A stretch of 64,000 nt of DNA, taken from the NCBI GenBank assembly GCA_016169945.1, contig JADLSH010000049.1:1-64000 (forward strand), given 5' to 3'. The stretch is from Trachythela sp. YZ-2020 (taxonomy: Eukaryota > Cnidaria > Anthozoa > Malacalcyonacea > Clavulariidae). Shown piece by piece: positions 58,201 through 64,000 of this stretch (positions are counted from its first letter, which is position 1; every line of letters begins with the position of its first letter). The notes under the pieces are model-generated. The model was not told the DNA's origin. It was given only the letters and a program-made list of their open reading frames with translations, and searched no databases. Made by a program: the position numbers and the translations under genes.

Positions 58201-60403
58201 CAGCATGCTAAAATAACCAAAATAGTTTGTTAAGACATGTTTTTGTTTTTAAATTAGAGAACTATGGCTTGCATTACATGCTATGTGACAGAAAAATACA
58301 ATCAAATGTATAATCAATTTAAAGAAACATCAATACCTTCAATAATTGTAACGCTTCTGTATTTTCCTGAGCTTGCCACAAATCCCTGATGTCTTCAAGT
58401 TTTGCTAAACTGTTAAAATATAAATCACCATGTTTAATCTAACCAGGTTGAACCACTGGGTTGACATAGTAATTTATCTGTTCTTTTACAAGCTGTTAAT
58501 GCTCATGGGTCCAAATCTACGGTTTACAGCTTCAAGCTCAAGAACTTTTTCCTGACTTGGAATAACATATTCAAGCAAAACAAAGATGTAACTATTATCT
58601 TTCCATCTGCTACAAAACTAGCTCAATAACATACCCTGTATTTTCAGGATCCAAAACTTGAAAAAGATCTAAAAACAAAAATTCAACATAAAGATCTACT
58701 ACCTTACATATTCGCAGAAAATAGTATACCCCAATTCCACTGAAAGAGAACCCTAACCCTAACCCTAACCCTAACCCAACCCTAACTCCAATTCCACCGA
58801 AAGAGAACTGTTCCCTAGCCACAGCCAAAAAGTGCAGATCTAACTGTAAAAGAACAAAATAATTGACATACTTCCTTCAATAGTTCTGATTGTCCTGGAC
58901 AGTGTTGACGTCATTGGTTGATCTGCAGGAGTCTTGCTTCCTGAACGTACACCTCTTGGACTCTGAAAGAAAGAATAATAAATTATATAATCACAATATG
59001 TAAACTGCAGTTAATGTTGATGAGGTTGTGAATCATTCTGTCAACACTCCCTATAGGAGAAAACTGCAGTACCATTCAGCACCACGAGAAAACCTATGAA
59101 ATTCATGTGTGAATTTAGCTTCCTCTGCAGGCAACTCTGTGGCTTCCGAGACAGCAAAATTTATATAAATATAAAGTAATAAACAACGCATGAACGCAAT
59201 ATTTCTTTATTATATTCCGGTCAAAAATTCAAAACACATTTTTGCCCAAGCAGGATGGATCTGTCAACATTCCCTGTTGAAGGAACCAGAAAACCAATGA
59301 CTTTCAGTCAGCATTGATTGATACTTTTCACATTAATGTCTTGAGTCAGGTCAACAAGACTTGAACCCACAAGGTGCATGCACCATTGTGTACTGGTGTA
59401 AATAAGTACAAAACAGGACGAACACTCAATGGGGAACCTCAACACCTCCTTCTTCCCTAGTGATGTAATAATTACAAAACAGGACGAACACTCAATGGGG
59501 AAGTATTACCTCAACCCCTCCTTCTTCCCTAGTGATGGGGAAGTATTACCTCAACCCCTCCTTCTTCCCTAGTGATGGGGAAGTATTACCTCAACCCCTC
59601 CTTCTTCCCTAGTGATGCTCAGTTACTTCCACCCCTCCTTCTTCGCTAGTGATGCTCAGTTACCTCCAGTCCATTGAACAATCCATCAGAATATGAGGGA
59701 GGATCAGATTCCTGACTCTTGTCTCTTGCCATGAAAAGACCATGAAGAAATTCTTCAAAACTGACTTGACCATCATGATCATCATCCAGCTCATCAAACA
59801 ACAGAGACAGCTCCTATACAGGGATAATTATTTCATGGTTAGATATATGTCAGTATATACTTGGATTTAGTTATCTACAATTAATACAAATGCCAGAGCA
59901 GATCTAAGCTGCTCAGGTGGTCATTGCTTCTGTAACCACTTATTCAGGACTACAGTTCAATATCTCATGGAATCTTCACAACCACAGCTTACTTTGTTCT
60001 GTGAGTGTTGAAGATTCAAGGGATACAGCGTATATCTCACATCCACACCCACAACTCTCTACTGTAGTTCCACCTTGTATCACATGCCTAGCTTCATCAA
60101 GCATGTGACATGCATCAGGCAATTTAACTAACCTCACACTAATTGGGTGAGCTAATTGGAACCTTCCAATGCTCTTTATCATCATGAATATTTCACGTGA
60201 GAATAGACAATGTTTTTATCTGTGACTGTTCATTGTTAGACACAAACAATGGCCTTCTATACTTACATCTTCGTCCATTCCCTCCATGCCAATATGTTCA
60301 CAAACAACAGACAATTCATTCTTATCAAGAAAACCATTTGCTCCAACATTCACTTCACTCCAAATTTGTTTCAACTGTTGTTCTTCAGTTGGTGAAGTCA
60401 AAC
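40060..60403 (-). CDS. NIN: Gene A: ninein family protein, 21 exons, 5' end outside the window
   Basis: Ninein and ninein-like proteins anchor microtubule minus ends at the centrosome and basal body. Exons in order: 60403-60267, 59813-59664, 58962-58872, 58668-58635, 58409-58337, 58207-58123, 58023-57972, 57857-57717, 57461-57170, 57054-56962, 56770-56500, 56165-56130, 56042-55813, 55311-55082, 54478-54100, 53784-53348, 52902-52347, 51643-51452, 49700-49530, 46763-46605, 40263-40060. Every border is GT-AG and every phase agrees, giving 1,336 residues. N-terminal EF-hands and linker, long coiled coil, and the tail VQELYIENAQLTKSL with KAEKSNRQLVEQKRAL follow human ninein in order. The first exon opens in the middle of a codon (phase 2), so upstream exons with the first EF-hand pair are missing. 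Ninein or NINL cannot be decided; the ancestral single gene is likely. Confidence 0.88.
40595..42223 (-). pseudogene. LINE ORF2, reverse transcriptase part, with in-frame stop
   Basis: Reverse transcriptase motifs in order: SVGPDEIPNWLLK, CFIDFSKAFDRIDH, GVPQGTKLGPLFF, YKYVDDCAI (catalytic YVDD) and KLLGVNLTSDLKW, then a C-terminal thumb-like region. A TAA near 41448 stops the frame just before GVPQGT, so the copy is inactive as it stands. Confidence 0.85.
42193..43572 (-). pseudogene. LINE ORF2, endonuclease part
   Basis: An apurinic-type endonuclease domain. Visible motifs are FSNVRSMVNKLDE, VVVITETWL, GTVYHPPQ, LVLGDFNQF and IGQSDHSSI, which carry the Asn, Glu, Asp and His catalytic residues of this family. 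The frame is lost near 42240, where the neighbouring frame (from 42223) takes over. Confidence 0.8.
43569..45019 (-). pseudogene. LINE ORF1, frameshifted
   Basis: Two overlapping frames. The first (ATG at 45019) has a globular start with WVSPGGKAKRF and FVMTWYPGKLNSLIFHG, a pattern common at the N-terminus of ORF1 proteins of invertebrate LINEs. The second runs from about 44687 to 43569 with a coiled-coil segment (LILKEKNKTITNLQEKL) and a basic C-terminus. They join by a frame change near 44680. ORF1 proteins bind the element's RNA. Confidence 0.7.
45061..45989. other. Intronic stretch without recognised gene
   Basis: AT-rich. A 99-codon plus-strand frame (45206-45505) resembles nothing known to me and has no clear splice or start context. 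Part may be the 5' region of the LINE or an unrelated repeat. Confidence 0.4.
45990..46442. repeat. 92-bp minisatellite
   Basis: Five units with TTGTACAGAACTCACTGCTG at 46001, 46095, 46187, 46279 and 46371: spacing 94, 92, 92 and 92 bp. Intron of gene A, 160 bp from the exon at 46605. Confidence 0.92.
46905..47122 (+). repeat. SINE-like element, copy 1
   Basis: A unit of about 218 bp from ATAAGCTATAATGCAAAAGC to AAACATGCATGTCTGCAG. Two more nearly identical copies lie at 47185-47404 and 49272-49493. It contains TGAACGGCGAAACATGC and a GC-rich middle. High identity between copies suggests recent activity or local duplication. Confidence 0.75.
47185..47404 (+). repeat. SINE-like element, copy 2
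   Basis: Same unit as 46905-47122, preceded by the same GAGGTTAATTGGTGGCTATA, so these two may come from a tandem duplication of a longer segment. It ends at an (AT)n run (47412-47430). Confidence 0.75.
47405..47852. other. Intronic stretch without recognised gene
   Basis: After an AT run there is a GC-richer part (CCTACTGAGGCGTTCACACTGG) and then AT-rich sequence. Nothing recognised. Confidence 0.4.
47853..48293. mobile_element. MITE with CATAGGCGTACGGG ends, copy 2
   Basis: A 441-bp copy, inverted relative to 25770-26190, with ends CATAGGCGTACGGG and CCCGTACGCCTATG. Flanked by a perfect 8-bp duplication TTTAGAGT (47845-47852 and 48294-48301). Repeated ATTCGGGCAAA inside. Confidence 0.9.
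48302..49271. other. Intronic stretch without recognised gene
   Basis: Short frames only (48718-48912, 48842-49111), none recognised. Small direct repeats such as CACCGTGTAGCGACGGTG near 49224 form a hairpin. Confidence 0.4.
49272..49493 (+). repeat. SINE-like element, copy 3, next to an exon
   Basis: Third copy of the 218-bp unit. It ends only 36 bp from the donor of the gene A exon at 49530-49700. Confidence 0.75.
49783..50602. mobile_element. Foldback element with GAGGGTTT ends
   Basis: The ends GAGGGTTTCCACCGTCACGT and, inverted, GAGGGTTTGCACCGTCACGT start arms that match down to the centre near 50120 (CAACATGGCGGCC against GCTCGCCATGTTG). TA stands outside both ends, which would fit a TA target duplication. 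The right arm is interrupted by the Harbinger-like MITE at 50411-50551. Confidence 0.8.
50411..50551. mobile_element. Harbinger-like MITE nested in the foldback
   Basis: 141 bp, ends AGGCCTTTTTCCACTTCAA and (inverted) AGCCTATTTTCCACTTCAA, flanked by TTA (50408-50410 and 50552-50554). The uninterrupted target is seen in the other arm of the foldback, which proves the insertion. Confidence 0.88.
50930..51085. mobile_element. MITE with CAGATAAAAACATTG ends, another copy
   Basis: Left end CAGATAAAAACATTGTCTTT; right end CAAAGACAATGTTTTTATCT. Same family as 4662-4824. Confidence 0.75.
51086..51400. repeat. Dispersed repeat (ACCACTCTGAGGTGGACGG)
   Basis: From TTTATTATGTTTACCACTCT through GACAAAGGTTCCGAGGGTTA to GGAGTACCCGGAGAAAAACC and GCACAGGAAAACCAACC. 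The first half recurs at 55330-55470. The second half recurs in altered form at 54560-54830 and inverted at 33200-33360. Confidence 0.65.
54580..54770. repeat. 15-bp minisatellite
   Basis: At least eight exact tandem units of GTCTGAAGAAAAAGC, with diverged edge units (CCTCGGAGGAAAAGC). It seems to have grown out of the CCCGGAGAAAAACCCTCG segment of the dispersed repeat seen at 51210. It is open on both strands because 15 is divisible by three, but it lies in an intron of gene A. Confidence 0.92.
54835..55100 (-). repeat. 68-bp tandem repeat that copies an exon end and its splice donor
   Basis: Four units with CACCTTTGCTGCAGTTCCTC at 54875, 54943, 55011 and 55079. The last unit contains the true 3' end of the gene A exon 55082-55311 (CTGCAGCAAAG|GTGAGTGAAG on the minus strand). 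The other three carry the same about 20 exon bases and the same donor in the intron downstream. Confidence 0.88.
55312..55812. repeat. Intron made of two dispersed repeats
   Basis: 55330-55480 is a copy of the repeat at 51086, preceded by a GTTTA run. 55570-55670 is a copy of the GGTGGTCAACC repeat. No coding sequence. Confidence 0.65.
57535..57662. repeat. 21-bp minisatellite
   Basis: Five to six units of AACCAGCCATTCCTTCTAACC with small changes, in the intron before the gene A exon at 57717. Confidence 0.9.
58635..58668 (-). other. NIN: Gene A microexon of 34 nt
   Basis: AG|ATCTTTTTCAAG at the start and ACAGG|GTATGTT at the end. It enters with two and leaves with two bases of split codons and joins the exons at 58872 and 58337 in frame. 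A second microexon of 36 nt is at 56130-56165. Both are too short for simple gene finders. Confidence 0.8.
58745..58800. repeat. Interstitial telomere-like repeat with flanking duplication
   Basis: Four perfect and some imperfect CCCTAA units (58750-58786), bounded on both sides by CAATTCCAC(T/C)GAAAGAGAAC as direct repeats. In the intron between gene A exons 58872 and 58635. Confidence 0.85.
59445..59663 (-). repeat. 39-bp minisatellite abutting an exon donor
   Basis: Units of GTATTACCTCAACCCCTCC plus TTCTTCCCTAGTGATGGGGA at about 59507, 59546 and 59585, with more diverged units on each side, the last merging into the true donor of the gene A exon 59664-59813. On the minus strand each unit offers GGTTGAG|GTAATAC, a good donor match. 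Confidence 0.85.
60190..60235. mobile_element. One arm of the CAGATAAAAACATTG MITE
   Basis: GAATAGACAATGTTTTTATC TGTGA matches the right end of the family. The other arm is not recognisable. Confidence 0.5.
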
Positions 60404-60780
60404 CTAAAATAGAAAAAAATTCCTAAGTGTAAAACGCCAAGACTCACAAGGCCTTTGTATATAAAAAGGGTCCAGCTATAAAATGGGTCTTACTAAACAA
60501 TAATACATAGCATTGACAGATGTACTTTAAGTGACCTGCTATAAGTGTCAACATTCTGAAGTTGACCATCATGGCTACCCTCTAATACTTACTGAAACCC
60601 ATTTCAGTCACATATATAACGAAATACTGTATATTAAACATGGGTTTTCAGTGTAGGTAGTCGTCTAGCATAAAGTTGCTATGATTTGTGTCTGAACTAC
60701 CTGAGAAAGATTAAAAACACTAACTCCCCACCAGATGGTCTTACACCATCCATCCTCTCAAGCAACGTATGCCATTTATC
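60404..60780. other. Intronic upstream flank of the first visible ninein exon
   Basis: Holds a copy of the GTGTAGGTAGT dispersed repeat (60645-60720) and no exon that I can see. Confidence 0.5.
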
Positions 60781-60819
60781 TAACAAAGTTGATTAATTAT
60801 GTCCTACTGTTCATTATTT

Positions 60820-61250
60820 TCAAGTGCACCGCCGTAACCGATCAACACCCAGAGATGGAGTTTTAGCCTACGTCGATAATTCTATACCTACTACTCGGCT
60901 TAAAGATGTCGAAGATGGTGATAAAGAAGTTTTACGGCTGCTGTTAAAACCAAAAAGAACTCCCAGACCTTTTAGTGCTATTATTGTTGTTGGCGTTTAA
61001 ATACTATCCACCGGGACAGTTGGTGGAAATGAGAGGGAAATGAACGACTACCTTACTAAGGGACTTGATTCTGTACTACATAATTATCCGTCAGCTGGGC
61101 ATGGAGTGTCCATAATTGGCGATTTCAATCAAATGAAGCTTAATGTGCTTTGCAGGTGGTCTAATCTGAAAAAAGCGGTAAGACAACCAACAAGAGGCAA
61201 TAATGTTTCAGATCAAATCCTTACGAACATGTCAAACTTATAATATGTAA
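60820..61250 (+). pseudogene. LINE endonuclease fragment
   Basis: The plus strand gives STPRDGVLAYVDNSIPTTRL, then, after a stop or shift, VSIIGDFNQMKLNVLCRW and VRQPTRGNNVSDQILTNM, the middle of an apurinic-type endonuclease of a CR1-like LINE (GDFNQ motif). No catalytic C-terminus or reverse transcriptase follows. It is a different element from that at 40437-45060. Confidence 0.75.
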
Positions 61251-61369
61251 TAATGCACTGGCTTCCTACATGTATTCGTCGCTCTGATCATCAATGCCTG
61301 CTATACTGCCCAAAAATGGATCAGAACATTAAGCCTCTCTTGTCGAGAATTACGTAATATTAGTCTAAT

Positions 61370-61542
61370 TGTGGACGCGTGAGAATCGCGCGTGACGCGT
61401 GGGGTTTTTCCTGGAAAACGCGTGCCTTTCCTGGGATTGCATAATATTAACAATAAACACAAAATCTACTTTATGTCGAAGTTTAAGTGAGAATTATAGA
61501 AGTTTTAAACCTTTTATCGAGTGATTCGAACTATTTACAACA
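61370..61542 (+). repeat. Probable 5' LTR of a BEL/Pao element
   Basis: A possible LTR starting TGTGGACGCG and ending TTTACAACA just before a primer-binding-site-like sequence. The start is a guess (TGTCGAGAAT at 61341 is an alternative), because the 3' LTR is outside the window and cannot be compared. Confidence 0.4.
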
Positions 61543-61544
61543 CG

Positions 61545-61563
61545 TGGCACCTCCACACGGGAT
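61545..61563 (+). other. Primer-binding-site candidate
   Basis: TGGCACCTCCACACGGGAT is complementary to a tRNA-like 3' end (ATCCCGTG...GCCA). It sits two bases after the presumed LTR and 35 bases before the gag ATG, the place expected in LTR retrotransposons. Confidence 0.5.
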
Positions 61564-61597
61564 ATGTGAGCGAAAGAACCCAGGAAACAACAGATAA

Positions 61598-62970
61598 ATG
61601 GATAAAAAGAGCGATAATTTAGACACCGAGCGACAGCTATTAAAACTCACACGAAGCAAAACGAAAGCGATTCTAGTGAAGGGAAATCTTGACAAAATCA
61701 TTCGACATAAAGAAGCGTTGGGGAAAATTGTAAAAGAATTAGAAGAGCTTAAAATACAAGGCGAAAAGGACAAACTACAAGACGGGGAAGCGATCGAAGA
61801 TGTTCAAAAATGGGGAGTCGATATCGAAGGCGAGATTGAGGAGACAGATTGCGAAATATCACACTTAAATCAATATTTAACGGAAGCCGAGGCGAGGACT
61901 GAGAACGAGAAACGCGAAAAGGAGAAAATATTGCTAAAACAACAACGGGATGAAGAACTGTATTTCGAAAAATGTAAATTGGAACAAATGGCTAGCTTGG
62001 GTTCGGTTAGTATCAAGTCAACAAAGGCAGAACAAGCAAAGGTGAGCAGTGTTAAAATGCCTAAGTTAGTAATAACAAAGTATGATGGTACATATGAAAG
62101 ATGGCTGTCTTTCTGGAATAAATTTGAAGCTGAAATAGACAATACAGACCTCCCAGCTGTAACCAAGTTATCTTACCTAAAGGAACAGAGCCCCATGTGT
62201 GTGACGAGATTGATGGGCTACCCTTTACCATAGAGGGGTACACCCGTGCTAAAAACATTTTGAAAACTAATCATGGGAATACAAGTGAAATTGTTAGGGC
62301 ATATGTAGGAAACATACAAGAGTTGCCTACAATAACTGGCAGGAAAGTAAACAAGATACATGAATTTATTAAGAACCTAAGCTACAATGTACAATCGTTA
62401 GAAACATTGGGTAAACTATCGCAGAGTTTGTCAATGGTACGGGGTGTTATAGAGAAATTACCTGATATTAAGGCAGAGTTGGTCACAAATCAGGTTGGAT
62501 GGCAAGATTGGGGATTTGCTGATTTATTAAAAGCTCTGGAAAATTGGAAAGCAATACACCCGGTGGAAAGTTCAACCGAACATAACCCTAGGACCCCATA
62601 CAACCGCAACCACTCGTTCTTCTCCAAGGAGCCCTCAACACCAAAGGGTTGCGTTTACTGTGATGATGAACAGCACAAGTCGTATGAATGTAAGAAGGTT
62701 GCTACACCAACTGAGCGTAAACGAAAGCTACAAGCAAAGAGGTTATGTTTTAATTGTACAGGTGGCAAACACCATGCAGCGCAGTGTCGAAGTCGAGTCA
62801 CCTGTTTTCACTGCAAGAAAAAACATCATTCGTCAATTTGTGACACTTTAGAGAAACCTTCACCTAACCAAATTCCAGGACAAGCAGCTATGTCAGCAAC
62901 ACACGAAGAGCAAAAGGTTTGTCACCCCATTGTTATTGTCAAAGTAAATGGCATTACCTGTAGAGCACAC
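61598..62970 (+). pseudogene. BEL/Pao gag region, frameshifted
   Basis: Two frames (61598-62233 and from 62197). The first is a charged, coiled-coil leader, then KYDGTYERWLSFWNKFEAEI, typical of the DUF1759 gag domain of BEL/Pao elements. The second continues that domain and ends in zinc knuckles: CVYCDDEQHKSYEC, CFNCTGGKHHAAQC and CFHCKKKHHSSIC (62650-62840). The change of frame falls near 62190-62200. Gag packs the element's RNA. Confidence 0.82.
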
Positions 62971-64000
62971 ATCGTATGCGTCTGCATATCTTCTCAGTCT
63001 AATGAAGATCAATCCATCTAATACCTTGACACGGTGTATTCAAACAATCACAGGGACAATAACGAAGCATGTTGAAATCTACAATCTTGAAGTTAGCAAC
63101 ACAGAAGGAAACTTTGTTATCCCAGTGAATGTAACAAAGGTTGACCGCAGAAATCTCTTGTCAGTTGTGAATCCAAATTACCCAGAGTCGATTGGTCGGT
63201 TCCAACACCTACAAGGTGTGAGTATGGTGGAAACGGATACCAAATCAGTCCTTCCAGTACACCTTATATTGGGGGCAGCAGAATATTCAAGGATCAAGAC
63301 TAGTGAACCACAAAGAACTGGTGAAGTGGGGGACCCTGTGGCGGAGTTCACTCAGTTTGGCTGGGCAATTATGTCGCCAGGAGTTCAGCCCAATTTAGAC
63401 AATATGTTTCTTGCTCAAACTGCTCAATCTGATTATGAGGAACTTTGTCGCATGGATGCTCTCGGTATTCAAGACACACCATCTGGAGACCAGAAAGTTG
63501 TACATGAAGAGTTTTTGGAACAGCTTCGGCGTGATCCTGTACATGGGTGGTATGAGACTGGGCTCCCTTGCAAGGGAGGCCATCCGCCTTTGCCCTCAAA
63601 TGAGGAGAACAGTTTGAAACGTTTGGGGACCTTGGTGCAGCGATTGAAGAAAACTGACAAATTCGATGAATACAATTCAATTATTCAAGACCAACTGAAA
63701 GAAGGAGTTGTTGAACCTGCAAATGAGCCACCAACTGGAACTGTGTTCTATTTACCTCATCATCCGGTCGTGCGTGAATCATCAGAATCCACAAAAACGA
63801 GAATAGTTTACGATGCGTCTTCGAAAACAGGATCCCAACCATCCCTAAATGACTGTTTGAACACGGGGCCACCCCTACAGAATCAACTTTTCAAAGTTCT
63901 GGTTCGGGGACGTTTCCATCCCGTTGCACTTAATGGTGACATTCGCAAAGCATTTCTTCAAGTACGTATACGGATAGAACATCGAGATGCAATGAGATTT
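62971..64000 (+). pseudogene. BEL/Pao pol: protease remnant and start of reverse transcriptase
   Basis: One open plus-strand frame from about 62985 to the window edge. Its start lines up with a DUF1758-type aspartic protease, but the part that should carry the DTG active site is missing. There follow YETGLPCKGGHPPLPSNE, RIVYDASSKTG, SLNDCLNTGPPLQ and GDIRKAFLQV, the hallmark pattern of the BEL/Pao reverse transcriptase. The catalytic aspartates, RNase H and integrase would be outside the window. The frameshift, the lost active site and the insertion upstream of a host gene mark it as an inactive copy. Confidence 0.82.

Larger units (their letters stand above)
58123..60403 (-). other. NIN: Gene A EF-hand region (six exons)
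   Basis: First visible hand: loop NVGANGFLDKNE (residues about 18-29), lacking acidic residues at loop positions 1, 3 and 5. Second hand: DDDHDGQVSFEE (about 55-66), a canonical calcium loop with D1, D3, D5, G6 and E12. Then a linker (residues 96-125) with the ninein-like MTSTLSRT. A third, degenerate hand spans the 34-nt microexon (LDPENTG) and the next exon (DIRDLWQAQENTEALQLLK). A fourth, EIDSEGKVSLSQ, also lacks E12. The pattern of one good loop among degenerate ones is what ninein shows. Confidence 0.85.

Noticed and set aside
58500..58600. Possible ninein exon (QEKVLELEAVNRRFG)
   Set aside because: The exons at 58635-58668 and 58337-58409 join directly in phase and match the ninein order. 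Including this stretch would break the frame or need poor splice sites.

Overview
The window is nuclear DNA of an invertebrate metazoan. It is AT-rich and has spliced genes with GT-AG introns, many microexons and a very high load of DNA transposons, MITEs, foldback elements, LINEs and a BEL/Pao LTR retrotransposon. The repeat mix and the closeness of the proteins to vertebrate families suggest a cnidarian (perhaps an anthozoan), but nothing in the sequence fixes the species.

Two large genes on the minus strand make up the right two thirds. Gene A (60403 to 40060, 5' end outside the window) is a ninein family gene: degenerate and canonical EF-hands, a long coiled coil, and the conserved ninein C-terminal tail in the last exon. 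I could chain 21 exons with matching splice sites and codon phase (about 1,336 residues). Gene B (38560 to 25137) lies 1.5 kb downstream in the same orientation. It has nine phase-consistent exons (1,276 residues), no EF-hands, a long coiled coil and a tail resembling that of gene A, so I read it as a tandem, diverged ninein-like paralogue.

The left third (1-25000) is mostly mobile and repetitive DNA: a 69-bp minisatellite with an embedded 18-bp palindrome (1-1005); a tandem array derived from a LINE reverse transcriptase tail split by a hAT-like MITE (2.5-3.5 kb); nested foldback elements with 10-bp target duplications (5.3-7.4 kb); two elements with TTAA ends (7416-11364 and 12986-13669); a 2.9-kb Mutator-like element with a transposase ORF (12256-15136); and two exons of a GHITM/TMBIM5-like gene (15377-15788) whose 3' exons I cannot find. 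A 335-bp satellite array follows, then a duplicated segment whose two copies differ by clean hAT insertions and a 67-bp microinversion.

The last intron of gene B holds a 3.4-kb foldback element and a 0.9-kb almost perfect palindrome. The last intron of gene A holds a degraded LINE with ORF1 and ORF2. Other introns hold MITEs, minisatellites (two of them multiply splice-donor-like sites next to real exons), SINE-like copies and interstitial telomere-like repeats. The right edge (61.3-64 kb) is the 5' half of a degraded BEL/Pao element, upstream of the first visible ninein exon. No rRNA, complete tRNA gene or CRISPR array was seen.
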